A stretch of DNA of 24,923 nt from Pseudomonadota bacterium (GCA_023428365.1 JAEYYQ010000292.1:1-24923), one strand, 5' to 3'. Shown: positions 14,424-23,333, numbered from the stretch's first letter. Notes: generated by a model not told the origin, from the letters alone. Program-made: numbers and translations.

Positions 14424-15275
14424 ATGGATAAGATGCAGTCCCAGTGCCTTGGGACTCGCAATAGCCTAGCGGTGGTTGTTGCGTGTAACAACGACGAGAT
14501 CCTTGCGTCCAATCTACTAAGATCTCCTATGATCGCGGCAGGGGGGATTCCGGTTCATGTCGAACGCGGAGCCGCATCAGCAGGAATTGCTTATAATAGG
14601 GGGCTTTCGGTGACGAGCGCTGACCTCGTCATTTTTGCGCATCAGGATGTTTATCTCCCGTTTGGCTGGGAAACGTTGCTGCACGCGCGGATTGCGGAGC
14701 TTGAGAAAAGCTGTCCGGATTGGGTGTTGCTGGGAAATTATGGGGTTGATGATAGTGGTGCGCACTACGGCCCAGTCTGGTCATCTTCGATCGGGAGCAT
14801 CATTGGCCGGATCTCGCCCACCCCTGTTGCGGTTCAGAGTTTTGACGAGCATTTGTTTGTAATGCGCCGCGATTCTGATTTCTCGTTCGACGAGAATCTT
14901 CCGGGGTTCCACCTTTATGGAACGGATATTGTTCAGATGGCTCGGCGGAGGGGGCGCGGTTCGTATGTGATGCCGCTTCCGCTTATTCATAATGACCGCT
15001 TCAAGGATCAACTTGGGAGCGATTATCTCGAGGGTTTTCGCTACATGCAACGCAAGTGGAAGGACGCGCTACCACTTGTATCACCGGTTGCGAAGATCTC
15101 CTGGCATGGGCTCCAGCTCATGCGCTCACGCTGGCGGAATTTCAAGTCTCATGTGTCGCGGCAGAGCAGCGCCGCCCCGATCGATGTGGACCCGCGTGTC
15201 TACGCATCTTTGTGCGGATGGCATGATGTCTCCGATACGCGGACAGGGCGGAGCTGCGACGTTACATCGGCGTAG
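14424..15275 (+). CDS. GT-A glycosyltransferase, StrF-like (Glyco_tranf_2_5 type)
   Basis: This 283-residue protein opens with LAVVVACNNDEILASNLL and continues with GIAYNRGLSVTSADLVIFAHQDVYLPFGW. The HQDV motif (His73-Gln74-Asp75) stands in the place of the usual DXD of GT-A enzymes and is typical of the StrF-like branch of family 2. FVMRRDSDFSFDEN and FHLYGTDIVQMARRRG follow, matching the acceptor-side acidic motif. No signal peptide or membrane helix is seen, so it should be cytoplasmic. Start: ATG 14424, preceded by GGTGGA; the frame is open back to 14313 but that part does not resemble the family. It is the only plus-strand gene between two minus-strand blocks, convergent with the flippase gene 69 bp away. 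The sugar transferred is unknown. Confidence 0.8.
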   Translation: MDKMQSQCLGTRNSLAVVVACNNDEILASNLLRSPMIAAGGIPVHVERGAASAGIAYNRGLSVTSADLVIFAHQDVYLPFGWETLLHARIAELEKSCPDWVLLGNYGVDDSGAHYGPVWSSSIGSIIGRISPTPVAVQSFDEHLFVMRRDSDFSFDENLPGFHLYGTDIVQMARRRGRGSYVMPLPLIHNDRFKDQLGSDYLEGFRYMQRKWKDALPLVSPVAKISWHGLQLMRSRWRNFKSHVSRQSSAAPIDVDPRVYASLCGWHDVSDTRTGRSCDVTSA

Positions 15276-15344
15276 TTACGGGATGGTCGAGGAAGGCGGG
15301 TGATAGTTCTCAGCAGGTTCCCGTCATAATGGTATGAGGTGAGG

Positions 15345-16712
15345 TCAAGATACGCCGATCCCGATGAGAGCGGATATGGCATCACGATTGATCCATAGAG
15401 CCAATCCACCCAGTGCCAAGCCGACAGCCGAGAAGAACGCGTCGTGCAGCCAGTCCCAAACTTTATGCCGACGGGCCAGGTTGATGATCAAGGGATGGAT
15501 GAGCATTACTGCAAGACCTTGCCCGGTGAGCCCACCGATCAAGCCGGCGAACTCCACGCCGATGATGAAGCAGGTAATTTGAATTGTGGCGCGCGCAACA
15601 AAAAGGAAGAAGAAGTTGCGTGAATCGCCATTTGCAAGCGCCGCTTGATCGTACGTAAGCCCGATGACTTGCGGAATTTGCATGCACGCGACCAACGTAA
15701 CCATGGCGCCTGCCATGGCGTAGCGCGCATCATAAAGGAGATGAACAATCCAGCTCCCGCAAAACGCTAGTATCAGCATGAGTGCGAGGATTGTCGTCGT
15801 GAGGCCGAATCTTAGAAGGCGGACCTTGCGAAAATTCTCCAGCCGCTCGTGGGGAGGCTTCTCGCGGTATAATGGAATCAGTATCCGGCTGATAATAGCG
15901 CCGCCGAGCAACATTGGAGCGCTCGCAAGAAAGTACGCGATATTGTAGAGGCCAAGCGTATCGAGGGACAAGTATTTTCCCAGGATGGCCTTATCGCCTT
16001 GTGCCACGATGAAACCGAGCGCTGTGCTCAGAAACAGCCACTTTCCGAAGTGAATCAGTTCGCGGGCTGCCTGCGGATCCCACGCGAGCCTGTTGCGCGC
16101 ATTCGGGAGTAGTATGTGCGCGAGTATGAGCTTCGCAAGGGCGCCGATCACGGCGCCGATGACCAGGGCCCATACCGACCTCATGATCCAGGCGAGCAAG
16201 ATCATGATAACCGCGCCGATGATCTGGCTCGTGAGATCGAGAATGACGACACGTTCTAATTTCAGGTGTCGATTCGCGGTATCGATCTGAGTGGGATTAA
16301 ATCCCGCCAATAGAAGAGATAGGCCTGCTACGGGTAATAGCTGAGCGAGCAGTTGCTCATTATAAAAATATGCGGCCGGCTGAGCTAAAATGCAACTTCC
16401 CAGCCAGAGAAGTGAACCGCGGGCTACTTGGATCGTCCACGCCGTATTCAAGAATGCCGGGTCATCGCCACGCTTGTTCTGCATGATCGAAGGTCCCAAG
16501 CCGACGTCTGAGAACATCGCGAGTCCCACCAGGAACACGGATACTAATGCCATCAGGCCAAAGGCTTCAGGGTACAAAAATCGCGCGAAAATCAGGTTCG
16601 TCGCGAGCCGAAGCATCTGCGCAGCTACGAAGCCTACGGCGGTCCAGCCGATGCTGCGTACCAGCCGTGCTGACAGACTATCGCCCCCGAAGACGTTGAT
16701 CATCGATGTCAT
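15345..16712 (-). CDS. Wzx-type oligosaccharide flippase (MOP superfamily)
   Basis: This is a 455-residue polytopic protein with about 12-14 hydrophobic segments and the N-terminal pattern of PST/Wzx flippases: SIGWTAVGFVAAQMLRLATN, FARFLYPEAFGLMALV, and MFSDVGLGPSIMQNKRGDD. It should move the lipid-linked repeat unit from the cytoplasmic to the periplasmic face of the inner membrane. Length and motifs match the WzxC/ExoT-like group. Its ATG overlaps the TGA stop of the upstream polymerase-like gene as ATGA, so the two proteins are probably produced in a coupled way, as expected for partners in Wzx/Wzy-dependent synthesis. No fusion or truncation is seen. Confidence 0.9.
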   Translation of the reverse strand: MTSMINVFGGDSLSARLVRSIGWTAVGFVAAQMLRLATNLIFARFLYPEAFGLMALVSVFLVGLAMFSDVGLGPSIMQNKRGDDPAFLNTAWTIQVARGSLLWLGSCILAQPAAYFYNEQLLAQLLPVAGLSLLLAGFNPTQIDTANRHLKLERVVILDLTSQIIGAVIMILLAWIMRSVWALVIGAVIGALAKLILAHILLPNARNRLAWDPQAARELIHFGKWLFLSTALGFIVAQGDKAILGKYLSLDTLGLYNIAYFLASAPMLLGGAIISRILIPLYREKPPHERLENFRKVRLLRFGLTTTILALMLILAFCGSWIVHLLYDARYAMAGAMVTLVACMQIPQVIGLTYDQAALANGDSRNFFFLFVARATIQITCFIIGVEFAGLIGGLTGQGLAVMLIHPLIINLARRHKVWDWLHDAFFSAVGLALGGLALWINRDAISALIGIGVS

Positions 16713-18289
16713 GCCGGGAAGGCGGTGGGTAGGGAGTTTCCGGTTGAATGCTCGTATTTAGTTTCGGCAACATCCAGCGGGCGCAGACGGCGTAACGCGT
16801 TGCACAGCGCTGCGAACACCACGCCGAGGTGAAGGGTCAGACCGACATCACTCGTCGTTGCGACGAGAAACAGCCAGCCAGCGACGATTGCCACGATGAC
16901 GGCGGTTGCGCGGGACCAAGTTTCCGCGTCTGATGCGCTTTTCTTCGGATGTGGTTTGGACATTGCTGCCCGGCGAACGGCGGGGACGATGAGGCCCATG
17001 TGTGCCGGGGGAAGGACAAACACGAGCGCGAACATCGCAAGCCCGAGCAGACCGAATGTGAGTGCAATTTGGAGATAAAGATTAGTGATATCGATAATGC
17101 CTTGTCCCTGAAGCAAGTGATCGAAAGCGCCGCTCTGCAAGAAAAAGCGGTCCCCGAAAACCGGGAACTTTGTGATGTATTCGACAGATGTCCACACAAG
17201 CTCCTGACGGTATGAAAAGGTTCCATGCTCGTCATAGGAGCCAACATCTCCCTGTGCCAACCAAATGATGCCGCCGGTCACGACAATCGTCAGCAGAAGT
17301 GACATCACAAGGCGGAGGGACGTGCTGCGCAACATGAGGAATTTGTAGACGCACCAAGCAACGACAAGTCCTCCAAGGGCTCCGCGGGAGTTGGTTGTCA
17401 GCATAGCGGCGACGAAGGTGACACGCAGTGAATTAACCGCGACCCATCCAATGGAAATGCGTTGGCGTAGATACTCAAGCCCCATGAAGGCAGCCGCGAG
17501 GTGGAACGCAAGTGAGTGAGTTCCGGCCGTCGCATTGATGCGAATGCCGCCATCACGAATCTCGCGAATGAAGATATTGAAGTCACCATAGATATCCCAG
17601 GCTTTGGCGCGGGAGATCAGGGCAACTATTGCCAGAATGATAGATGCGATAAGGAACGCCTTGAGAAATGTGTCAATGTCGTCGGTCTTGCGCACCGTGT
17701 AGACGATGACAGCGTAGGGCAGAGCAACACAAAGAAGCTGGTCGATTAAAAAGCGGAGCCCACCCGTGATGTTAGGGGACGACGGCAGGCTGACAGCGAG
17801 GATTTGCGGGACGTTGGTCGCCAGTACAGGTGTCCCCGGAAACACTATCAGGAACGTGCTGTAAACAATGTAGCAGAGGAGTACGACGGTGGTGCCATTA
17901 AGTATTCGTGAACTGTCGGGTTCCGATCGAGAGAGTAGGATCGGGATAAGCAGGACGATCGCCGCCAATTTGATATGTGTGACGTCTAACAGATAGTTGA
18001 TCCCGGGAAAAGGAAGGGGCGCCGAGATGAACACCGGGACCGCCGGCACGGCGATCAAGTAGAAGGCTGCGCGGTCACGCGCTTTTATAGGGGCGACGAC
18101 AAGCAAGAGAGCTGCGACGATGAACAGCGTCGCCAAAGGGTTATTGAGGATCAACACGAGAGGTGCAGACGCTGCCCAGAACCCGAAGGCGCGTGCACGC
18201 ACGGCGAACGGAATGGACGTCGGCGTTATGACAAACGCGATGCCGAGTGCGATCCAGATGTATACAACGGCCGCAATTCCCGCACCCAT
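16709..18289 (-). CDS. O-antigen ligase/polymerase-like membrane protein (Wzy candidate)
   Basis: This is a 526-residue protein with many hydrophobic segments from the first residues on (IAAVVYIWIALGIAFVI). It has a large periplasmic loop after LTTNSRGALGGLVVAW that contains the conserved-type FSYRQELVWTSVEYI and PVFGDRFF elements. This is the arrangement of the Wzy_C/O-antigen ligase superfamily, where an Arg and a Glu-containing loop act on polyprenyl-pyrophosphate-linked glycans. It most likely polymerises repeat units in the periplasm; a WaaL-like ligase role cannot be excluded from sequence. Start: ATG 18289 has AAGGA eight bases upstream. It is the first gene of a two-gene unit with the flippase. 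Confidence 0.85.
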   Translation of the reverse strand: MGAGIAAVVYIWIALGIAFVITPTSIPFAVRARAFGFWAASAPLVLILNNPLATLFIVAALLLVVAPIKARDRAAFYLIAVPAVPVFISAPLPFPGINYLLDVTHIKLAAIVLLIPILLSRSEPDSSRILNGTTVVLLCYIVYSTFLIVFPGTPVLATNVPQILAVSLPSSPNITGGLRFLIDQLLCVALPYAVIVYTVRKTDDIDTFLKAFLIASIILAIVALISRAKAWDIYGDFNIFIREIRDGGIRINATAGTHSLAFHLAAAFMGLEYLRQRISIGWVAVNSLRVTFVAAMLTTNSRGALGGLVVAWCVYKFLMLRSTSLRLVMSLLLTIVVTGGIIWLAQGDVGSYDEHGTFSYRQELVWTSVEYITKFPVFGDRFFLQSGAFDHLLQGQGIIDITNLYLQIALTFGLLGLAMFALVFVLPPAHMGLIVPAVRRAAMSKPHPKKSASDAETWSRATAVIVAIVAGWLFLVATTSDVGLTLHLGVVFAALCNALRRLRPLDVAETKYEHSTGNSLPTAFPA

Positions 18290-18565
18290 TGTGAGTGTCC
18301 TTGGATAGCTATGCGCTCATATTCGCGCTGAGATATACGATGCAACCGGAATGCAACAATGGTGCCATGGATCAGCTATAGCAAAGAATGCGATCCGCAA
18401 GCCTTGTACTGGTTAACCAAAGTTAATCAATGGCGCAGATAGTGTAGAGGAAGATTGAAGAATGGGTTGCCAGGAGACGCGTTTCATCGCAATTCGCCAA
18501 GAGCAATTCTAAGGATTTGCCATTGAACGCCACTTTCAAAGCCCCTGAGATCGTCACGGAAGATC
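18290..18565. promoter_or_regulatory. divergent intergenic region between polymerase and SGNH genes
   Basis: This should carry the promoters of the minus-strand polymerase/flippase unit and of the plus-strand SGNH gene. Its clearest element is TTAA-N6-TTAA at 18413-18426, embedded in the palindromic TGGTTAACCA and resembling an alphaproteobacterial CtrA box. No confident -35/-10 pair was recognised. Confidence 0.4.
18413..18426. promoter_or_regulatory. TTAA-N6-TTAA element, CtrA-box-like
   Basis: TTAACCAAAGTTAA places two TTAA half-sites six bases apart, with TTAAC and GTTAA as inverted arms. The best-known CtrA consensus has a 7-base spacer, so this is a near match only. It sits 124 bases upstream of the polymerase start and 140 bases upstream of the SGNH start, a sensible place for a regulator. 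Confidence 0.25.
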
Positions 18566-19732
18566 ATGCAGTTGCAAACACGCGGGCTATCCGCATTCGC
18601 GGTTATGGTTTTGTGTTTTCTGGGGTGTGCTGGTGTGAGTAGCGCCACCTCCGATCGCGCGTCCAATCAAGAGACTTGGGATCGTCTGGGCCCACAGAAC
18701 GATGTTTCTGTACTATGGGTTGGACACAGTCTGGTTGAGACCAAGGGGACGACCGATTGGGGTGAGCACAGCCTCATGACAATTCTCGGTCGCCTCGCTG
18801 AAAGCCGTGGCCTTGGTTATCGCTTTGGCGACCATACGCTTTGGGGCTCGGCGATGTCCGCGCTCTGGCGGGGGCGACCGCATAGCTACTCGCGCGATGC
18901 ATCCGTGATGGTGCCGAAGCGCGAAGAATTAGAGCGTACGGCGAGCCAGTACGATACGCTGGTCATCACTGAGGGGCTGCCACTGACGCCCTCATTGAAG
19001 AATGAGTACAGCGCGTATTATCTGAGGCGGTTCTACTGCACGCTCAAACAGGCTAATCCTTCCGCGAGAGTCTATCTCTATCAGACCTGGGTCAATTTCC
19101 AGGGCAATGACGAGCACTCGAACTATCCGCCGGTGCATCGGTTCGATTGGCGCGCGGAAATGACGGCGCAACGCAAGGTTTGGGAAGAGCTTGCGGACAC
19201 GGCATCGCGTGCCGAGGTGCGTGCACCCGGAATGTTTGATCGGATCGGATGGACGTCGACGAGCGATGGTGGCTGCAAGATCGAAGATCCGATCCTTATC
19301 GTCCCGGCGGGGCAGGCGTTTATCGCGCTCGCTGATCATCTCGCCAGCCAGAAACCGGGTGAGGCGATAAAGCTCCCGAGCGGCGAGCCTCTGACGATCT
19401 CGCATGTCTACGGGAATCCGTACGTGGATTGGCCCTCTGATTGGCCACTCAAGGGGGATGCAAACGACATCGATCCCGGTCCAACGATTGCCGGCCTCAA
19501 GCGCCGCAGGCCTGATGTTCCTCATGATGATATACACGCCAGCCCGCTGGGTGTTTACTTCGTGGCTGCCGTGCATTTCGCGACGCTTTATCGACAGTCC
19601 CCGGTCGGCTTACCTGCACCAGCCGTGATTGGTGATGACGTCGCGCGCCTCTTGCAGTGCATCGCCTGGAAAACGGTGGTTAACGATCCGCGCGCCGGGG
19701 TGCTCGGCAATGCGGACGAGTGTCAGGCTTGA
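18566..19732 (+). CDS. exported SGNH-like hydrolase, possible glycan esterase
   Basis: This is a 388-residue protein with an N-terminal hydrophobic signal (LSAFAVMVLCFLGCAGVSSA). Cys21 after FLG is a weak lipobox; cleavage after VSSA is an alternative. The mature part opens with VSVLWVGHSLVET, where Ser55 in GHSL takes the place of the GDSL nucleophile. A C-terminal DDIHASPLG supplies Asp321 and His324 in the DxxH arrangement of SGNH hydrolases. Between them, DTLVITEGLPL follows a strand where block III would be, but without a clear GxND. An acyl-esterase role on the polysaccharide is likely from context; the reaction is unproven. Start: ATG 18566 with GGA five bases upstream. It is the first plus-strand gene of the right-hand block, 158 bp before the GT4 gene. 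Confidence 0.75.
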   Translation: MQLQTRGLSAFAVMVLCFLGCAGVSSATSDRASNQETWDRLGPQNDVSVLWVGHSLVETKGTTDWGEHSLMTILGRLAESRGLGYRFGDHTLWGSAMSALWRGRPHSYSRDASVMVPKREELERTASQYDTLVITEGLPLTPSLKNEYSAYYLRRFYCTLKQANPSARVYLYQTWVNFQGNDEHSNYPPVHRFDWRAEMTAQRKVWEELADTASRAEVRAPGMFDRIGWTSTSDGGCKIEDPILIVPAGQAFIALADHLASQKPGEAIKLPSGEPLTISHVYGNPYVDWPSDWPLKGDANDIDPGPTIAGLKRRRPDVPHDDIHASPLGVYFVAAVHFATLYRQSPVGLPAPAVIGDDVARLLQCIAWKTVVNDPRAGVLGNADECQA

Positions 19733-19791
19733 CGGGATCAGCAGAGTTTTCTTGTACTTATACGCGCTCTGGCGAGACGCGATGTCGACCT

Positions 19792-19840
19792 GCCTAGAGA
19801 GATATTAGGCGCGAGCTTTTTCGTATTTGGCAGGCTTTTT
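19792..19840 (+). terminator. two overlapping hairpins with T tracts, possible terminator or attenuator
   Basis: GCCTA at 19792-19796 pairs with TAGGC at 19806-19810, and a T5 run follows at 19817-19821. An alternative stem pairs CCTGCC (19789-19794) with GGCAGG (19829-19834), followed by T5 at 19836-19840. The 5' arms share GCC, so the two stems exclude each other. It lies 57 bases or more past the SGNH stop and upstream of the GT4 gene. Stems are short, so strength is doubtful. Confidence 0.35.
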
Positions 19841-19890
19841 GCAAATGGTGATTGTGCGGCGGTCGCCGTGGCCATGCCAAGGTAGCGAGA

Positions 19891-21159
19891 ATGATTGAGG
19901 ATATTCAGCAGGATGTGCGACGTCCTTTGCTGGAGGACATTGCGCTCCGGACAGGACGCCAACTCCGGATTGCATATCTTGTTAACCAATATCCGAAGGT
20001 AAGTCACACGTTCATCCGGCGTGAGATTTTGGCGACGGAACGGTTGGGGCTTCACGTTGAGCGGCTGGCTCTCCGCGGTTGGGACGAGAAAGTCGTCGAT
20101 GCACGCGATGAGGCGGAGCGGCCGCGCACGCGTTTTGTCTTAAAGGACGGCCTTTTGCCATTAATTGGGGCCGCAGCGCGCCAGTTTATCAGGCAGCCGA
20201 AGGCGTTCGCGCGGGCGTTGGCGGAGGCAGCGAAGATGTCGCGTCGGTCGACGCGATCGCTACCGTATCACCTTGTTTATGTGGCGCAGGCCAGCCGCAT
20301 CAAGGAAATGCTCGACGAAACTCCGGTCGACCATCTACACGCCCATTTTGGTACGAACTCCACTGAGATCGCGCGCTTTGTGAGCCTGCTCGGGGGGCCG
20401 ACGTACAGTTTTACCGTTCACGGTTCCAACGAGGCAGATGACGGGAAGTATCTTCATCTCGATCGCAAGGTGCGGGATGCGAAATTTGTCGTGGCGGTGA
20501 GCGCCTATACGCGGAGCCAGCTTTTGAGACACGCTGCGCCCGAGGATTGGCACAAAGTTCACGTTGTGCATTGCGGGCTTGATCAGGAGTCGTTCAATGA
20601 CACCGCACAGGCGACTTCATCTCCGATATTCCTCTGTATCGGCCGCTTGAGCCCCGAGAAAGGGCATTTGATCCTACTCGATGGGTTCAGGCATGTAACC
20701 TTGCACAATCCTGAAGCGCGCCTGGTGATCGCCGGCGATGGTCCTTTGCGTTCACTGCTCGAGCAGCGCATTCGAGATCTGGGCCTGGAGACCCATGTCC
20801 GGATCACCGGCTGGATCAGTGGGGATGCCGTCCGCGAAGAGATCCTCGCGTGCCGTGTGCTCGTTCAGCCCAGCTTGCAGGAAGGACTCCCGGTGGTGAT
20901 CATGGAGGCGATGGCACTTGGGCGGCCGGTGATCTCGACCTATGTCGCGGGTATTCCGGAGCTGGTTGTGCGCGAGACAGGTTGGCTGGTGCCCGCTGGT
21001 GATGCGCAGACTCTGGCCGACGCCATGGAGCGCAGTATCCACCTGCCGGATGCGGAAATCCGTCGTATGGGAGCGGCGGCGCACGACAGAGCGCGCGCAC
21101 GTCACAGTATCGATCAGGAAGCGGCGAAGCTGGCAGTTCTATTTGCGGAGCCTTCCTGA
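19891..21159 (+). CDS. GT4 family glycosyltransferase (GT-B fold)
   Basis: This is a 422-residue retaining GT-B enzyme. The N-terminal domain carries LRIAYLVNQYPKVSHTFIRREI (about 25-46), the usual opening of this GT4 subgroup, and HLHAHFGTNSTE. The C-terminal donor domain has FLCIGRLSPEKGHLILLDGF, the EX7E motif with Glu331 and Glu339 (EGLPVVIMEA), and PVISTYVAGIPELV. It should transfer a sugar from a nucleotide-sugar donor to the growing lipid-linked oligosaccharide in the cytoplasm. Start: ATG 19891 has AGG eight bases upstream; the frame is open to a TTG at 19852 without a ribosome site. Its stop is directly followed by the deacetylase ATG with no base between, so the two are translated as a pair. 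Confidence 0.9.
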   Translation: MIEDIQQDVRRPLLEDIALRTGRQLRIAYLVNQYPKVSHTFIRREILATERLGLHVERLALRGWDEKVVDARDEAERPRTRFVLKDGLLPLIGAAARQFIRQPKAFARALAEAAKMSRRSTRSLPYHLVYVAQASRIKEMLDETPVDHLHAHFGTNSTEIARFVSLLGGPTYSFTVHGSNEADDGKYLHLDRKVRDAKFVVAVSAYTRSQLLRHAAPEDWHKVHVVHCGLDQESFNDTAQATSSPIFLCIGRLSPEKGHLILLDGFRHVTLHNPEARLVIAGDGPLRSLLEQRIRDLGLETHVRITGWISGDAVREEILACRVLVQPSLQEGLPVVIMEAMALGRPVISTYVAGIPELVVRETGWLVPAGDAQTLADAMERSIHLPDAEIRRMGAAAHDRARARHSIDQEAAKLAVLFAEPS

Positions 21160-22170
21160 ATGGAGCTGCCATCGGCGTCGGAGTTTGATTTCAAGAGGTT
21201 GGCGAAAGCCGCTCTGGCGTCGCCGTTGCCTTACGCCATGCTGACGGCGCGCGCGCTCCGGAAAAGCCCGATCACGGTGCTGTGTTATCATACGATCCGC
21301 CCCGACAATGATCCGATCGACGCGTGGACCGCGGTGCGCCGCTCCGATTTTGTACGGCAGATGGAGTTCCTGCACGCGCGCTATGACATCGTCAGCCTCG
21401 ACGATGCGTTTAATGACGGGGCAATGCCAGGCGAGCGGCCCCGAGCGGTTATAACGTTCGATGATGGCGAAGTGGGTCTGTGCGATAGTTTGCTCCCGCT
21501 TGTTTCCGAGATGCGCCTGCCGGTGACGCTTTACGTCGCGACCGGTCAGATCGAGGCTGGCCGGGCGTATTGGTTTGACGACGTGATGAATGCGTTGCAG
21601 GCGGATGGGACGTTCACCATCGACCTGCAAGCGGCGGGCCTCAAGGCGTGGAAAATCGGGCCGCAGCGTGGAGCTACACGATGGGCTGCGATTGCCGACA
21701 TATTGAATGCGTTGAAGGGCGTGACACCAGCCAAGCGGGCGGAGGTTGCTGCCGCCGTGGTCGCGCAGGCGCCATGGCGGCCGGGCAGCCGGATGTTCAA
21801 ACCGCTGCAACCGATGTCGGTCACCCAGTTGCAGGAGCTCGCACGCAATGAGCTTGTGACTATCGCCGCACATAGTCACTGTCATAGTTTGCTGGATCAG
21901 ATCCCGGTTTCCCAAGTCCGCGAAAGCGTGGCGTACTCACGCGCCTTGCTGGAGGAATGGACCGGTCGAAGCGTCAAGCATTTCGCTTATCCCAACGGCA
22001 ACCACAACAAATCGGTCGAGGAGGTTGTCGCCGGCTTAGGCTTCCGCTCGGCGACTGCACTGAATGATCGGCTCTGGCGCCGCGGTATGGACCACTTTGC
22101 TTTGCCGCGTGTCTCAATCGGTCGCTATGACGACTTCGAGCGCTTCAAGCTGCGGCTCGCCGAAATCTAG
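21160..22170 (+). CDS. polysaccharide deacetylase (NodB-like, CE4)
   Basis: This 336-residue protein has a NodB homology domain. Motif 1 is ITFDDG (Asp101, Asp102), motif 2 is AHSHCHSLL (His238 and His242 as metal ligands, HxxxH), and motif 3 is FAYPNGNHN. The family removes N- or O-acetyl groups from sugars by metal-dependent hydrolysis. There is an insertion of about 100 residues between motifs 1 and 2 (about 135-235), as often seen in polysaccharide-locus members. No signal peptide is apparent, so it probably acts in the cytoplasm on a lipid-linked intermediate or at the membrane face. The ATG follows the GT4 TGA immediately, which points to joint action on the sugar added by that transferase. 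Confidence 0.9.
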   Translation: MELPSASEFDFKRLAKAALASPLPYAMLTARALRKSPITVLCYHTIRPDNDPIDAWTAVRRSDFVRQMEFLHARYDIVSLDDAFNDGAMPGERPRAVITFDDGEVGLCDSLLPLVSEMRLPVTLYVATGQIEAGRAYWFDDVMNALQADGTFTIDLQAAGLKAWKIGPQRGATRWAAIADILNALKGVTPAKRAEVAAAVVAQAPWRPGSRMFKPLQPMSVTQLQELARNELVTIAAHSHCHSLLDQIPVSQVRESVAYSRALLEEWTGRSVKHFAYPNGNHNKSVEEVVAGLGFRSATALNDRLWRRGMDHFALPRVSIGRYDDFERFKLRLAEI

Positions 22171-22294
22171 CAAGAATTGGTTAACGCTATCGGGGCCAAA
22201 GACCTCCTGGCCGTTTACCAAGTGCGGTATTGTGGCCGCGAGTTTGCATGCGGCGTTTCAGAACGAAGCTTTTTTGAGCAAGGGGTGCGTCCGA

Positions 22295-23272
22295 GTGGGT
22301 GCCGCGACGAAAGTTCAGGCTAAGTACGTTTTGATTTCGCCTTGCCGAAATGAGGCTGCCTATATCCGCAAGACGCTGGACAGCGTCGTCGCGCAAACGG
22401 TGCTGCCTGCGCTCTGGATTATCGTCGACGACGGTTCGACCGATGACACCCCGGCGATCCTGGCAGAGTACGCTGATCGCCATACATGGATCAAGGTTGT
22501 GCCGCGGACGGATCGCGGTCATCGCGCGGTCGGTCCCGGGGTCATCGATGCATTCTACTCAGGTCTCGCCACGATCGATCTCGATGACTACGAGTTCATT
22601 TGCAAGCTCGATGTTGACCTCGATCTCCCCACCACCTACTTTGAAACTCTGATCATCCGTATGCAGCGCAATGCGCGTTTGGGGAGCTGCAGCGGCAAGC
22701 CCTATTTTCGGACCGAGGGCGGCCAGTGGGTTAGCGAGAAGTGCGGTGACGAGATGTCTGTCGGCATGACGAAATTCTATCGGGTCACCTGCTTCAAAGC
22801 GATCGGCGGCTTTGTGCGCGAGGTGATGTGGGACGGAATCGACTGCCATAAGTCGCGCCAGCTCGGATGGATTGTGAGAAGCTGGGACGATCCCGAACTG
22901 AGATTTGAACACCTGAGGCCGATGGGGTCGAGCCAGCAGAACATTCTGACTGGCCGTAAGCGCCATGGATACGGCCAGTATTATATGGGCAGCGATCCGC
23001 TGTATTTCATGGCGACGGCGCTTTATCGGATGACACAGAGACCATTCGTGGTCGGCGGCGCCGCCATGCTGTACGGCTATTTCAATGCGATGGTGCGCCG
23101 GTTGCCCCAGCATGGTGACGCCGAATTGCGCCGCTTCATTCGTTCATATCAGCGTCAGGCGCTTCGTGTCGGAAAGGCCCAGGCGATCCGGAACATCGAA
23201 GCCAAGCAGGAGTCGCGTTGGCATAAGTTTCGCGGCCAGATGACGGAGGCTGGAACTGTCGGTGGTTTGTAG
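22295..23272 (+). CDS. family 2 glycosyltransferase
   Basis: This 325-residue GT-A enzyme shows YVLISPCRNEAAYIRKTL (about 11-28), WIIVDDGSTDDTP (about 41-53) and the DXD site KLDVDLD (Asp106-Val-Asp108). GFVREVMWDGIDCHKSRQLG follows as the acceptor-side acidic region. A hydrophobic stretch near RPFVVGGAAMLYGYF may touch the membrane. Start: GTG 22295 has AAGGGG nine bases upstream; the frame is open back to 22064, but that part lies inside the deacetylase gene and is a shadow. There are 124 bases between the deacetylase stop and this start, and 61 bases to the next gene. It probably adds another sugar of the repeat unit. Donor and linkage cannot be stated. Confidence 0.88.
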   Translation: MGAATKVQAKYVLISPCRNEAAYIRKTLDSVVAQTVLPALWIIVDDGSTDDTPAILAEYADRHTWIKVVPRTDRGHRAVGPGVIDAFYSGLATIDLDDYEFICKLDVDLDLPTTYFETLIIRMQRNARLGSCSGKPYFRTEGGQWVSEKCGDEMSVGMTKFYRVTCFKAIGGFVREVMWDGIDCHKSRQLGWIVRSWDDPELRFEHLRPMGSSQQNILTGRKRHGYGQYYMGSDPLYFMATALYRMTQRPFVVGGAAMLYGYFNAMVRRLPQHGDAELRRFIRSYQRQALRVGKAQAIRNIEAKQESRWHKFRGQMTEAGTVGGL

Positions 23273-23333
23273 TTGAGGCAATATCAATCTTGGGCGGCAG
23301 AGGTTTCGAAACGCGCCAACTGGGGACGTGCGC

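Noticed and set aside
15276..15344. Possible ACGGGA/TCCCGT stem as a bidirectional terminator between convergent genes
   Set aside because: The loop is over 30 bases long and there is no T tract, so the pairing is not convincing.
22064..22294. Upstream extension of the GT2 frame that ends at 23272
   Set aside because: Most of it lies inside the deacetylase gene in another frame and lacks GT2 features; GTG 22295 has a good ribosome site.
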